A stretch of DNA of 64,000 nucleotides from Sphingobacteriales bacterium (lineage in GTDB: Bacteria > Bacteroidota > Bacteroidia > Sphingobacteriales > Sphingobacteriaceae). Below are positions 1-9,229 of this stretch, one piece after another. The stretch's first letter is position 1. Each line of letters opens with the position of its first letter. Below the pieces are notes generated by a model. The model did not search any database. It had not been told where the DNA came from and saw only the letters and a list, made by a program, of their open reading frames with translations. Both the position numbers and the translations under genes were made by a program. The DNA lies in contig JANXOD010000008.1 of the NCBI GenBank assembly GCA_025353765.1, forward strand, positions 496,001 through 560,000. The letters are read 5' to 3'.

Positions 1-40
1 TTTTAGCCTTTTATATACATATATTTTTAATTATAAAGCT

Positions 41-48
41 TAAATTTG
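41..48 (+). promoter_or_regulatory. Possible -7 promoter element for the first lipoprotein gene
   Basis: TAAATTTG exactly matches the Bacteroidota primary sigma -7 consensus TAnnTTTG and lies 29 bases before the lipoprotein ATG at 78. It sits inside a short inverted repeat (GCTTAAATTTGCTTAAGC). I see no good TTTG -33 element at the expected distance, so support is from one element only. Confidence 0.35.
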
Positions 49-77
49 CTTAAGCATTTACTAAATTAAGTTAAATT

Positions 78-485
78 ATGAAAATAAAACTTTTTGTCTT
101 TATATTAATTTCTAGCACAGCATTACTTGTTACTTCATGTAAGAAAACTACTACTGTTGTTGCTGTTCCAGTTCGTCCTATTACAGGTCTTTGGGTTGGT
201 AAATATTCCGGTCTCACAGGTGCTCAGGATGCTAGATTTGCTATTAAATCAGATAAATCAACTTACGTAGAGTTTCATGATCCTGCAAATCCAACCAGGT
301 ATACTGGCACATATACATTAAATGGGGATATTTTTACCACCAAAATCACTGATATTTCTAATGCTAATAATACTTATACATTTGTTGGGACTTTTAAAAA
401 TGACGGTACATTAACAGGTGGTACTTGGGGATCTGCAAGTTCATCTACAGACGGCGGTACATGGAATGCCAATAGAATAAATTAA
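78..485 (+). CDS. Small lipoprotein of a six-member local paralog family
   Basis: Predicted 135-residue lipoprotein. A hydrophobic signal peptide ends in a lipobox with Cys21, followed by Lys-Lys, the basic start seen in many Bacteroidota outer-membrane lipoproteins. The mature part has the family pattern: an early G-x-W-x-G (GLWVGKY), a central G-T-Y-x-x-x-G stretch, and a late F-x-G-T-F then G-T-W. It reads like a small beta-barrel or beta-sandwich, but I do not recognise a named domain. It is followed 36 bases later by a paralog on the same strand, so the two are probably co-transcribed. Further relatives lie at 23134-23535, 33716-34099, 34173-34562 and 34631-35044. The function is unknown; a surface or periplasmic location is inferred from the signal only. 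Confidence 0.8.
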   Translation: MKIKLFVFILISSTALLVTSCKKTTTVVAVPVRPITGLWVGKYSGLTGAQDARFAIKSDKSTYVEFHDPANPTRYTGTYTLNGDIFTTKITDISNANNTYTFVGTFKNDGTLTGGTWGSASSSTDGGTWNANRIN

Positions 486-521
486 CAGTATTATTTTTCA
501 ATTTTAATAAAACCAAAAGCT

Positions 522-923
522 ATGAAATTTAAGTTATTAATCTTCACATATATATTTAGTAGCGCATTATTGATTACCTCTTCCTGTAAAAAAGAAGCTG
601 TTGTTGCTACCCCAATTTATCCTATAGAGGGAGTATGGAATTTGCAATATGATTCTAAAGATCCAAACGCTCCCGTTGGTCCATTTTATGCTAATTTAAT
701 TCTTGAACCAGGAGGTACTCTATATGCAGAGTTTCCAGCAGCAGCCAAATTTAAGGGTACATATACTTTAAATAATACTCATTTAACCATGAATCTTATT
801 AATCTAGATGATCCTAGCAATCATTTAGTTTTTCAAGGTGAATTTAACAATAGTGGTAAATTAACAAATGGCACTGTGCAGGAAGACGGAAATATATTTT
901 GGTCTGCTACTAGGGAGAACTAA
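522..923 (+). CDS. Small lipoprotein, paralog of the preceding gene
   Basis: Predicted 133-residue lipoprotein with Cys22 in the lipobox followed by Lys-Lys-Glu. It shares with its upstream neighbour the layout I-E/T-G-x-W near residue 35, GTYTLN in the middle and F-x-G-x-F-x-N-x-G-K-L-x-x-G-T near the end. The mature halves differ much more than the architecture does, so this is an old or fast-evolving duplication. It is the second gene of a two-gene unit. No enzymatic motif is visible and the function is unknown. Confidence 0.8.
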   Translation: MKFKLLIFTYIFSSALLITSSCKKEAVVATPIYPIEGVWNLQYDSKDPNAPVGPFYANLILEPGGTLYAEFPAAAKFKGTYTLNNTHLTMNLINLDDPSNHLVFQGEFNNSGKLTNGTVQEDGNIFWSATREN

Positions 924-989
924 ATGCAAAAACTATCCACATTTTTGTAAATTTCTATTAAAAAAAATTCAATAATTGTATTATAGATT

Positions 990-2231
990 TTAATTTACCT
1001 GATGTATAATCAATCCAGCCTGAAATTTGGGTTCAAACCAGGTAGATTTAGGAGGCATTACTTCACCGGCATCTGCTACGCGGATTAATTGTTCAATAGA
1101 AGTGGGAAATAATGTAAAAGCAACCGCATAATTCCCTTCATCAACTTGTTTAACCAGTTCTTCAACCGGGGTTACTCCACCTACAAAACTTAAGCGGGCG
1201 TCTATACGCGGATCGGATATATCCATGATTGGCGAAAGTACATATTCCTGCAAAATAGTTACATCCAGCTCAGCTACAGGGTTATTCTGCTGATATGTTT
1301 TCACTTTTGCTGTTAATTTATACCAGGTTTTATCCAGATACATTCCAAACTGGTGCAATTTTTGGGGTTTAAATACTTTGGAATCTTTTAAAACTTCGAT
1401 CTCAAAGTGTGTTTCTATTTTACTCAGAAAACCAGCTGTTGACAAGCCATTCAAATCTTTTAAAAGACGATGAAATTCGAATATCCGCAATTGATCTGTA
1501 GCCATATATACCGAAGTAAAGAAATTATATTCCTCCTCCCCTGTATGTTTTAAATTTTGTTTACGCCGTTCTATTCCTAGTAATGAAGCTGCTGCTGCAC
1601 GATGATGGCCATCAGCAATATAAGATACCGGCAGATTTGCAAAGGCTCGACGCAATGCATTAACATCATCCAAATGATCTATCTTCCATAATTGATGTTC
1701 TGCATTTTCCTTATTAAATTTTAAATCAGGAACAGCTTTACATGTTTTAGATATGATCCGCTCAATATCAGTAACAGATGGATAAGTAATTAAGACAGGG
1801 TTCGCATCGATACCTGTTTGCTGTAAATAATCAATCAGCGCTAACTCACGGTCGGCACGTGTTAGTTCATGCTTTTTTATAGTATTGTTCAGGTAATCGT
1901 CTATTGCCGTAACGGTCCAGATGCCTGTTTGAAGAATGCCTCGATGACTAATTTGATAAACATATAAAGCTGGTTTTTCATCACGGGTTAGAACACCTTT
2001 TTCCAGGAACTCTTCAAAATTTTCATTGATCTTTTTATAAGCAAGTTCCTTTTTAGAACCCCGTAAGAAGATATTATCCAGTTTGGGAACCAGCATATTA
2101 ATATAAGAATAGGGGTTTTCCTGCCGAATAATCTTCGCCTCATCTAAAGTCAGGTTTTCAATCTGCAAAACCACCTGATCTACAAATGCCGGATTCGGCC
2201 GGATTCCACGAAAAGGTTTGATTTTAGGCAT
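990..2231 (-). CDS. DUF1015 family protein, serine-cluster associated
   Basis: 413-residue cytoplasmic protein of the DUF1015 (COG4198) family. Visible family marks are the N-terminal FRGIRPN (residues 7-13), KKHELTRADRE (about 119-129) and the invariant DGHHRAAAA (207-215), which is probably the active or ligand-binding site. The length is normal. It lies downstream of serC and serA on the same strand, with a FISUMP lipoprotein gene between. DUF1015 genes are often neighbours of serA/serC, so a role in serine metabolism or its regulation is a reasonable guess, but the biochemistry is not established from sequence. No serB phosphatase is visible here. Confidence 0.85.
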   Translation of the reverse strand: MPKIKPFRGIRPNPAFVDQVVLQIENLTLDEAKIIRQENPYSYINMLVPKLDNIFLRGSKKELAYKKINENFEEFLEKGVLTRDEKPALYVYQISHRGILQTGIWTVTAIDDYLNNTIKKHELTRADRELALIDYLQQTGIDANPVLITYPSVTDIERIISKTCKAVPDLKFNKENAEHQLWKIDHLDDVNALRRAFANLPVSYIADGHHRAAAASLLGIERRKQNLKHTGEEEYNFFTSVYMATDQLRIFEFHRLLKDLNGLSTAGFLSKIETHFEIEVLKDSKVFKPQKLHQFGMYLDKTWYKLTAKVKTYQQNNPVAELDVTILQEYVLSPIMDISDPRIDARLSFVGGVTPVEELVKQVDEGNYAVAFTLFPTSIEQLIRVADAGEVMPPKSTWFEPKFQAGLIIHQVN

Positions 2232-2318
2232 AGATTAAAGTTGTAAATGTAGCAAGTATGGCTAAATTAATAAATATTAGCTATTAAGTTTCATAAGACT
2301 GTATAAAACAAAAATCAT

Positions 2319-2349
2319 GTCATTTCAACGAGTGACAAGGAGTAGAAAA
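2319..2349. repeat. Fragment of a dispersed intergenic repeat
   Basis: The stretch beginning TGTCATTTCAACGAGTGAC resembles the TGTCATTTCGA...-type intergenic repeats I remember from many Bacteroidota genomes. It lies in a 252-bp gap between DUF1015 and the FISUMP gene that otherwise shows nothing recognisable. A related, fuller element is at 27246-27311. The call is recalled similarity only. Confidence 0.3.
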
Positions 2350-2483
2350 CTTATTGGTATATGGAATAAATTAACGCGGATAGCACAAATAAGTTTACTC
2401 ACCTTCTAGGTTCGCGATAACGGAACGGAAAGCTATGCATATTAGCTAGGCTATTATCATTTTAAAGACAGTATACTGCATTT

Positions 2484-3155
2484 TCAGGGCGTAAGTTTAA
2501 TACAACGTACAGAACATCCATATGCTTTTGGAGCAGGTATTCCACTAATGGGGGTTAAATCAATATATATGAATCCAACATTATTTCCCTGCACAGTAGA
2601 TAACCATAAAGTCTCATATGCATTTAAACTAAAATTACCATTAACATCATTACGATAAGGACAGGGAAATGCTGTAAAACCGGTGCTATTGGTAGCTCCA
2701 GTATTTGGGCTGGCCCAATGTGCAGTGCCTTTTTCTCTTAAAGGGTTGCTACCCTTATCGCCAAGATAAGCTGTTAAAACGTCCACATCAGCCTGTGTGG
2801 GTACACGCCAGCCTTTTGGCGCTATATTACGAGGGTCTATTGCGGCATAGCCATTATATATTTTACCATACTCCGTACCAATACCAGCTGGTATAGGGTC
2901 GCAATAACCTGCATTTAGTGGTGCAGTAGTCCATTCTGCATCAGTTTTTTTAAGGGTTATGGCTTCCCCATTTTGATAATGGGTTGTTCTCAGGTTTTCA
3001 GCCATCCAAACCTGCGTGCCTATTTTTACGGTTTTATAGGTATTGCCATCTATATCTGTTACAGGTGTTGGAGGAGTTGAGACTGTAGTAGGTTTGTCTT
3101 TTTTACAGGCATTTAAAGCTCCTGCCATCACAAGTAATACGAATAATTTTTTCAT
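2484..3155 (-). CDS. FISUMP-domain lipoprotein
   Basis: 223-residue lipoprotein with Cys17 after a short signal peptide, then Lys-Lys-Asp-Lys. From about residue 36 to the end it matches the Fibrobacter succinogenes major paralogous domain. It opens with D-I-D-G-N-T-Y-K-T-V-K-I-G-x-Q-x-W-M-A-E-N-L. It continues with a GWRVPT segment, a Y-x-x-x-WLST segment and a C-terminal S-V-R-C-I-K. These domains are common in secreted or surface proteins of Bacteroidota and Fibrobacteres; no activity is known for this one. It separates serA from the DUF1015 gene on the same strand and looks like an insertion into an older serine cluster. Confidence 0.85.
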   Translation of the reverse strand: MKKLFVLLVMAGALNACKKDKPTTVSTPPTPVTDIDGNTYKTVKIGTQVWMAENLRTTHYQNGEAITLKKTDAEWTTAPLNAGYCDPIPAGIGTEYGKIYNGYAAIDPRNIAPKGWRVPTQADVDVLTAYLGDKGSNPLREKGTAHWASPNTGATNSTGFTAFPCPYRNDVNGNFSLNAYETLWLSTVQGNNVGFIYIDLTPISGIPAPKAYGCSVRCIKLTP

Positions 3156-3343
3156 GTTTTTAAGGTAAATTATGAGAAGTAAAATTTTTGATTTAGTAGA
3201 ATTAGCGTTTTTTAATATAATCTATTCCTTTAGATGATTCGAATATCATTAATAAGAGTTTGTAAAAATATTAAAAATATTGCTATTTATTTCCTTTTAA
3301 TTTATTCTCTAAACTTCAACTTACAACCTCCAACCCCCCAACT

Positions 3344-4297
3344 TTATAGTTTCTTAAAAAAATCAATAATCAAATTAGCCAGTTCCGTTCCGATACGTTC
3401 CTGTGCTTCGTTTGTAGAGGCCCCGATATGTGGAGTAAGTGATATGCGTGGGTGACTTAAAATATCTTGTCTGGGTACAGGCTCATTATCAAACACATCT
3501 AATCCTGCAAAAGAAACTTTACCGGAGTTTAATGCCTGCAATAGTGCATTCTCATTAATAGTACCACCACGGGAACAATTGACAATACCAACTCCAACTT
3601 TCATCAAATCAAACTCTGCTTTTCCTAAAATCGGTTTTTCGGCAAAAGGCACATGCAGACTTATAAAATCTGAGTTTTTAACCAGTTCATCCATGCTTAC
3701 GGCTTTTACCGGGCATTTTACTCTAATTTTTCCAGCCAGTTCTAATTCAATTTCGGCTGGAACGCCATAAGGATCAAAAACTAAAACTTCCATCCCCAGG
3801 CCTAAAGCTATTTTAGCAGTTTCACGGCCAATCCGTCCAAAGCCAATGATACCTATCTTTTTGCCTCTAAGCTCCACTCCTTTTGCATAAGCTTTTTTCA
3901 GGTCGTTAAATTTTTCAGCTCCTTCTGTTGGCATTTTGCGATTAGCATCATACAAAAAACGAACGCCTGTAAATAAATGAGAAAAAACTAATTCAGCAAC
4001 TGATAACGAAGAAGCCGCTGGTGTGTTTACAACGGCTATCCCTTTACTTTTGGCATAATCCACATCAATATTATCCATCCCAACACCTCCACGTCCAATG
4101 AGTTTAATATTAGGACATTCATCAATTAGTTCTTTCCGAACTGTTGTGGCACTACGGACAGTTATGGCATCGTAATCTTTCAATCGTCCAATTAACCCGG
4201 CTTGCGGAACAGAAGTTGTATCTACTTCAAAACCTGCATCTTCAAGAAGTTTTTTTCCTATCGGGTCAATGCCATCATTAGCGAGGATACGGATCAT
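3344..4297 (-). CDS. serA: D-3-phosphoglycerate dehydrogenase, short form
   Basis: 317-residue D-isomer-specific 2-hydroxyacid dehydrogenase that commits 3-phosphoglycerate to serine synthesis using NAD. The Rossmann motif GFGRIG is at residues 152-157, and the catalytic Arg/Glu/His set fits R243 (NCSRGG), E272 (NEPVP) and H290 (TPHIGAST). It ends right after the catalytic core, without the ACT domain that mediates serine feedback in E. coli SerA, so serine may not inhibit it in that way. It lies 85 bases downstream of serC on the same strand, which supports serA over a generic hydroxyacid dehydrogenase. Confidence 0.93.
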   Translation of the reverse strand: MIRILANDGIDPIGKKLLEDAGFEVDTTSVPQAGLIGRLKDYDAITVRSATTVRKELIDECPNIKLIGRGGVGMDNIDVDYAKSKGIAVVNTPAASSLSVAELVFSHLFTGVRFLYDANRKMPTEGAEKFNDLKKAYAKGVELRGKKIGIIGFGRIGRETAKIALGLGMEVLVFDPYGVPAEIELELAGKIRVKCPVKAVSMDELVKNSDFISLHVPFAEKPILGKAEFDLMKVGVGIVNCSRGGTINENALLQALNSGKVSFAGLDVFDNEPVPRQDILSHPRISLTPHIGASTNEAQERIGTELANLIIDFFKKL

Positions 4298-4382
4298 GGT
4301 TTTGGATATGGTTTATGGTTCATAGATGATAGCTAATAAATTTATTGCATTTTTCTTTAGTCTTTATCTCTTTATCCTCAAA

Positions 4383-5453
4383 TTAGAATTTATTCTTCTC
4401 TGCAAAATCCTGCATAGCCTCTATAAGCATATGGACACTGGTTATGGGAAGGGCATTATACATGGATGCACGGAAACCGCCTACACTACGATGGCCTTTA
4501 ATTCCGATAATATCCCGGTCTTCGGCAAATTTTAAAAATGATTTTTCAAGTTCGGGATCTTCCATTACAAAACAAATGTTCATGCGTGAACGGTCTTCAA
4601 CAGCACAGGTTCCTTTAAATAATGGATTTCTGTCAATTTCCCTATATAAAGCTTCTGCTTTAGAAATATTTTCTTTCTCAATTTCTGCAACACCACCTTT
4701 AGAAGTCAACCAGCGAAGATTAAGCATAGATACATAAATGGCGAATACCGGAGGTGTATTGTACATGGATCCTCCTTCAATATGAATTCTATAATCAAGC
4801 ATAGATGGTATTTTGCGATCTGTTTTGCCCAATATTTCATCCTTAACAATAACTAAGGTAACTCCGGCAGGCCCCATATTTTTTTGTGCGCCGGCATATA
4901 TCAAATCATAATCGGCCACATTAATTACACGACTTAAAATATCTGAAGACATATCACAAACAACCGGTATAGGAGATTTTGGTAATTGGTGCATTTCTGT
5001 ACCATATATAGTATTATTTGATGTACAATGAAAATATGCTGCATCCTTCGGAATCTGATAATCTTTAGGAATAAAATTGTAATTTTTATCTTTTGAGGAT
5101 GCAATCACATTTACATTTCCGAATAATTTAGCTTCTTTAATGGCTTTGCTGGCCCAAACACCGGTATCGGTATAAACAGCAGGTTGTCCTTCATTTAACA
5201 AATTCATAGGAACCATTGAAAATTGCAAACTGGCACCTCCCTGAAGTAACAAAACAGAATATCCTTCAGGTACATTTAACAGTTCTTTTACCAAGCGCAC
5301 AGTTTCGTCAACTACGGCTTCAAACTCTGGTGTACGATGAGAAATTTCTAAAATAGACAAGCCTGTACCATTAAACTCCAGTACAGCCTGGGAGGCTTGT
5401 TTAAAAACTTCTTGTGGCAATATGCAAGGCCCGGCTCCAAAATTATGTATCAT
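4383..5453 (-). CDS. serC: Phosphoserine aminotransferase
   Basis: 356-residue PLP enzyme converting 3-phosphohydroxypyruvate and glutamate to O-phosphoserine; it may also act on the 4-phosphothreonine precursor in pyridoxine synthesis. It begins with the family-typical HNFGAGPC. The PLP lysine is K191 in [12 protein letters not shown], and [14 protein letters not shown] near the C-terminus is the substrate-binding segment. Length is standard. It is the first gene of the serC-serA unit, and a TAnnTTTG promoter element lies just upstream. Confidence 0.96.
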   Translation of the reverse strand: MIHNFGAGPCILPQEVFKQASQAVLEFNGTGLSILEISHRTPEFEAVVDETVRLVKELLNVPEGYSVLLLQGGASLQFSMVPMNLLNEGQPAVYTDTGVWASKAIKEAKLFGNVNVIASSKDKNYNFIPKDYQIPKDAAYFHCTSNNTIYGTEMHQLPKSPIPVVCDMSSDILSRVINVADYDLIYAGAQKNMGPAGVTLVIVKDEILGKTDRKIPSMLDYRIHIEGGSMYNTPPVFAIYVSMLNLRWLTSKGGVAEIEKENISKAEALYREIDRNPLFKGTCAVEDRSRMNICFVMEDPELEKSFLKFAEDRDIIGIKGHRSVGGFRASMYNALPITSVHMLIEAMQDFAEKNKF

Positions 5454-5470
5454 GATTTTAAATTTATGTT

Positions 5471-5478
5471 CAAAATTA
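5471..5478 (-). promoter_or_regulatory. Possible -7 element of the serC promoter
   Basis: On the minus strand this reads TAATTTTG, an exact TAnnTTTG match ending 17 bases before the serC ATG. A TTTG further upstream is about 31 bases away, longer than the usual spacer, so only the -7 element is supported. Confidence 0.4.
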
Positions 5479-5540
5479 GCAGAATTATTAGGTAATAAAT
5501 GTATAGTTTCAAAAACTTACAATGTATTTAGTTTTGTATT

Positions 5541-7970
5541 CTATTTGTATCTCAGACTTGCTATAATCTTCACGTTTAACTGTCTGGAAGTTAAAAAATT
5601 GGGAATGGCATACTGATGATTAGTCACATCTTTAATCCAGAGATAGGAAACTGTATTATTGATATCAAGCAAATTAAAAATTTCCGCATAAGCGATAAGC
5701 GATTGAAAATATTTCTTCAAAAATATAGGTATGTGTTTACTTTCGGGATCTACAAAATCTTTTGAAAAACCGATATCTACACGTCTGTAAGCTGGTATTT
5801 TAAAAACATCCTGATAGCGTTGAGCTTGCGGTGGTCCTGTGGGTAGAGCAGTTCCGTAAAGCAGGTTTAAATGAACTTTATAGGTTGGGATTTTAAGTAA
5901 GCGATCCTGGAAAAAAATCGAAAAGTTAACCAGCTGATCTGTAGGACGTTTTAAATAACCAGGCTCCATTTTTTTTATCGGATCATAATCACCCTTAATA
6001 TCTTCTTCAGATTTCATGAAGGATAAACGGAATGATGATTCGAGGTCTTTCACAAATTCACCACTCAGGCTAAAATCTGCACCGGCTGCATATCCTTTAG
6101 ATTGTTGGTCTGCAAAATAGCGGATACGCAGGTTTTCAATGGTATAAGGAGTAAGTCTGTTTAATAATTTATAATATAACTCTGAAGTGAATTTTACATT
6201 TGTGCCGAAACCTCTAAAACTATAATCAGCTCCCGTAAGGAAATGAACAGAGCGCTGAGATTTTATATTCGTATTTAATGAGCCATCGAAATTACGAAGT
6301 TCCCGATAAGAGGGTTGCTGATCATATATTCCTGTGGAAAGACGTAATAATAAATCATTAATGGTTTTAGGTTGATAAGCTAATGATATACGTGGACTTA
6401 TCAACGTTTCATGAGTGTATGAGTTATAGTAGCCACGTATGCCTACAGCAAGAGTAAAATCAAAAGATAAATTAAATGTATTTTGCAAAAATCCACTTAT
6501 CCGATTCGTATTAACAGTATTTTGTGCGTTTACAACATCTGTTAATAATAAAGGGCCGAAATTGTTTGGCAATGTATATCCGGCAGAATCAATAACCGTA
6601 AATTCATTTAGATTATCCTTTACTTGGTCACGTTGCAAACGTACACCAGACTCGAAATACGATTTTGAAAATTGTTTATAAACCCGAAATTCTGTACTGT
6701 ATATTATTGATTGAAGTTTATTACGGGCATAATCTAAATTAGATCCAATTCCCCTACTGGCTCTTACCTTTCCAAAGTTAAGGTCACCAAGGCTGGTTTC
6801 AAGTTCATCAAATATGTATTGGCCATCAATATCAAAATCTTCTTTTTCTGTGATATGAAAAGCTGAATTAATCCACTTGAAATTCAATGTGCTAGAAGGT
6901 TTATAAACCATGGTAAACGCACCCATAGATGTTTCATATCGATCTGCCTCCTTCCCTTCATATTCTACCTGCAAACGCAATACCTCATCAGAAGTTCCAA
7001 ATATCGTTTCCCTGCTTTTTGGAATAAGATTAAATTTACTCAGATTGTAGTCTCCGAAAATGGAAAAACTAAGTTTATGATTGAGATCTTTATTATAAAG
7101 GATTTGATAATCAGAAAAATCAGGTTGATAATTTCCTGCTACTTCCTGCGTATTTAATATGTTTTGATTTTTTTTATAACGAATGCCGGTAAGTATATAG
7201 CTGTTTTTAAAAGGGGCTTTAATAGTGAGTGAAGTGCCTAATAAACCAGCCGAAGCTGCTAAAGAAAAAGTATCTGGCTTAGCATATTTTACATCCAGTA
7301 CGGATGATAGTTTATCACCATAACGTGCTTCAAATCCACCTGCAGAAAATTTCACTTGTCCGGCAAGTTCCGAATTTATGAAACTGAGTCCCTCCTGTTG
7401 CCCGTTACGCACTAATAGCGGACGATAAATTTCTACATCATTTACATAAACCAAATTTTCATCAAAATTGCCACCACGAACAGAATATTGCGAACTCAGT
7501 TCATTGTTTGTAGAAACACCAGGCAATGTTTTCAAAATAGATTCAAAATTCCCGGTAACGGAAGGTAAAGATTGAAGCTTTACGGGATTAATAAAAGTAC
7601 TATTTGTTTTATTTTCAGTTCCTTTTATTTTTACTTCATCAAGAGTTCGAAGTTCTGCTATTAGTGTTACATCCTGTTTATTGGTTTGGCCTTTTAATAA
7701 ACCAAGTTCAAGAGTTAAGCTTTTATACCCAACCCTTGAGTAAATAAGAGTTACATGTTGAGATAAAACCCGCAAGCTGTAAAATCCATTTTTATCTGTT
7801 TGGGTTATATTTTGTGTACTTTTTAATCGGATGTTAACGCCACTTAAAATTTCTCCGGTTTCTGATTTTACTATACCATTTACAAAAGTTATATTGCTCT
7901 GTGCAAATAAATTGTCTGTAAAACTTATCAGGATTAATAACAACAAACTCTTTATTAAAAGCTTACTCAT
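5541..7970 (-). CDS. TonB-dependent outer-membrane receptor with N-terminal carboxypeptidase-like domain
   Basis: 809-residue receptor. The signal peptide ends near Ala-Gln24. Residues about 28-110 form a CarboxypepD_reg-like beta domain (V-N-G-I-V-K-S-E-T-G-E-x-L-x-G-V-N). A plug domain follows at about 125-235, with LPGV, the SVRGGNFDENLVYVNDVEIY segment and GGFEARYGDKLSSVLDV. The rest is a 22-strand-type barrel ending in a short aromatic/basic strand. It is not a SusC protein because it lacks the SusC plug signatures and has no SusD partner. It stands alone between serC and rpe, and its substrate cannot be told from sequence. Confidence 0.9.
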   Translation of the reverse strand: MSKLLIKSLLLLILISFTDNLFAQSNITFVNGIVKSETGEILSGVNIRLKSTQNITQTDKNGFYSLRVLSQHVTLIYSRVGYKSLTLELGLLKGQTNKQDVTLIAELRTLDEVKIKGTENKTNSTFINPVKLQSLPSVTGNFESILKTLPGVSTNNELSSQYSVRGGNFDENLVYVNDVEIYRPLLVRNGQQEGLSFINSELAGQVKFSAGGFEARYGDKLSSVLDVKYAKPDTFSLAASAGLLGTSLTIKAPFKNSYILTGIRYKKNQNILNTQEVAGNYQPDFSDYQILYNKDLNHKLSFSIFGDYNLSKFNLIPKSRETIFGTSDEVLRLQVEYEGKEADRYETSMGAFTMVYKPSSTLNFKWINSAFHITEKEDFDIDGQYIFDELETSLGDLNFGKVRASRGIGSNLDYARNKLQSIIYSTEFRVYKQFSKSYFESGVRLQRDQVKDNLNEFTVIDSAGYTLPNNFGPLLLTDVVNAQNTVNTNRISGFLQNTFNLSFDFTLAVGIRGYYNSYTHETLISPRISLAYQPKTINDLLLRLSTGIYDQQPSYRELRNFDGSLNTNIKSQRSVHFLTGADYSFRGFGTNVKFTSELYYKLLNRLTPYTIENLRIRYFADQQSKGYAAGADFSLSGEFVKDLESSFRLSFMKSEEDIKGDYDPIKKMEPGYLKRPTDQLVNFSIFFQDRLLKIPTYKVHLNLLYGTALPTGPPQAQRYQDVFKIPAYRRVDIGFSKDFVDPESKHIPIFLKKYFQSLIAYAEIFNLLDINNTVSYLWIKDVTNHQYAIPNFLTSRQLNVKIIASLRYK

Positions 7971-8028
7971 CTTACTATTACGAGTAGAATGAAATGCAAA
8001 AGAATAAATGTAATCGAAGGTTTTCAGA

Positions 8029-8700
8029 TTAGGCTCTTAACAAATCGGGTGTAATTTTTTTCAAATCAGCAATTGCTTGTTCAGGATCTTTTGCGGCAAA
8101 TACTGCATTTCCGGCAACTAAAACATTTGCTCCGGCTTTAAGTAAAGCTAAAGCATTTGCATTTCCTACTCCTCCATCAACTTCTATTAATAAACCTTCA
8201 TTCCGATTGATAACAAGTAATTTTAAAGAACGTATTTTTTTATATGTATTTTCTATAAATGTTTGTCCGCCAAATCCTGGATTTACAGACATCAGGCAAA
8301 CTAAATCTATGTCTTCAATAATATCTTCTAAAACGCTAATTGGTGTATGCGGATTTAAAGCCACGCCTGCTTTACATCCTAAATCTTTTATAGCATGGAT
8401 GGTTCGGTGTAAATGAGTACAGGCTTCATAATGCACGGTAATATTATCTGCTCCGGCTTTTTGAAATTGTTCCAAATACCTATCGGGATCAATAATCATC
8501 AAATGCACATCCAAGGGCTTTTTAGCATGTTTTTTAATTGCAGTTAAAACCGGGAATCCAAAAGATATATTCGGAACAAAAACACCATCCATAATATCAA
8601 CATGAAACCAATCTGCCTCACTGCGATTGATCATTTCGATATCATTTTGTAAATTGGCGAAATCTGCAGATAAAATGGATGGAGCAATAAAATGATTCAT
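8029..8700 (-). CDS. rpe: Ribulose-phosphate 3-epimerase
   Basis: 223-residue TIM-barrel enzyme interconverting ribulose-5-phosphate and xylulose-5-phosphate in the pentose phosphate pathway. Metal ligands are visible as H33 and D35 in FHVDIMDGVFVPN and H66 in LDVHLMI. VNPGFGGQ and the EVDGGVG strand provide the phosphate-binding and catalytic Asp positions. The length is normal and the start at MNHFIAPSIL fits the family. A TAAATTTG sequence sits only a few bases before the ATG, which would give a leaderless message if it is a real promoter. Confidence 0.96.
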   Translation of the reverse strand: MNHFIAPSILSADFANLQNDIEMINRSEADWFHVDIMDGVFVPNISFGFPVLTAIKKHAKKPLDVHLMIIDPDRYLEQFQKAGADNITVHYEACTHLHRTIHAIKDLGCKAGVALNPHTPISVLEDIIEDIDLVCLMSVNPGFGGQTFIENTYKKIRSLKLLVINRNEGLLIEVDGGVGNANALALLKAGANVLVAGNAVFAAKDPEQAIADLKKITPDLLRA

Positions 8701-8741
8701 GGTTCAAATTTAAGGTTTTGAATTAAGATTTACGATGAGAA

Positions 8742-9227
8742 TTAGTCCTTCTCATTTTCTATAATCTTCTTGATCTTTTCCAACTCAATAATATCTACCT
8801 GATCTTTCGATCGGTTAGCTGCTTTTTTCGAATCTAATAAATGATTTAAATGAAGAAAAGGAACATCCACATCAAAAATGGTAGCTATTGATGAGAGATT
8901 TAAATAATAATCAAATTCACGTTCTTCTAACCCTTTAACTGAAGTCATTACATCCAACCGAATACCATTGTTTAAATGAAAATAAGTCCATCCTGGAATA
9001 AATTGCATCTTTTTAAAAGATTCAAAATCTCCCCAACCATATTCTTTGAAAACTTTTCTCAATTTTAACCGATTGCCTTCTGTATCTTCTATCCAAATAT
9101 CAATATCTTCAGTAGAACGATTGTAGCCATGTAAGTTTGTTGCCACACCTCCAATCATAATATACTTTAGCTGAATATCGCTACATATTTTCCAAAAACG
9201 AAGCAATTCTTCGTCAAAAACATCCAT
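8742..9227 (-). CDS. Nucleotidyltransferase-fold protein
   Basis: 161-residue protein with the nucleotidyltransferase superfamily signature GG-x-A-x-x-x-H-G-Y-x-R-x-T-x-D-I-D-I-W. The GG is at 26-27 and the metal-binding Asp residues are D41 and D43, with a possible third acidic residue in IRLDVMT. It resembles small DUF6036/AbiEii-like or MNT-type proteins. It starts three bases after the stop of a 64-residue ORF, so the two are one transcription unit. Such pairs occur in Bacteroidota genomes and some relatives act in toxin-antitoxin systems, but a toxin role here is a guess. Confidence 0.75.
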   Translation of the reverse strand: MDVFDEELLRFWKICSDIQLKYIMIGGVATNLHGYNRSTEDIDIWIEDTEGNRLKLRKVFKEYGWGDFESFKKMQFIPGWTYFHLNNGIRLDVMTSVKGLEEREFDYYLNLSSIATIFDVDVPFLHLNHLLDSKKAANRSKDQVDIIELEKIKKIIENEKD

Positions 9228-9229
9228 AA

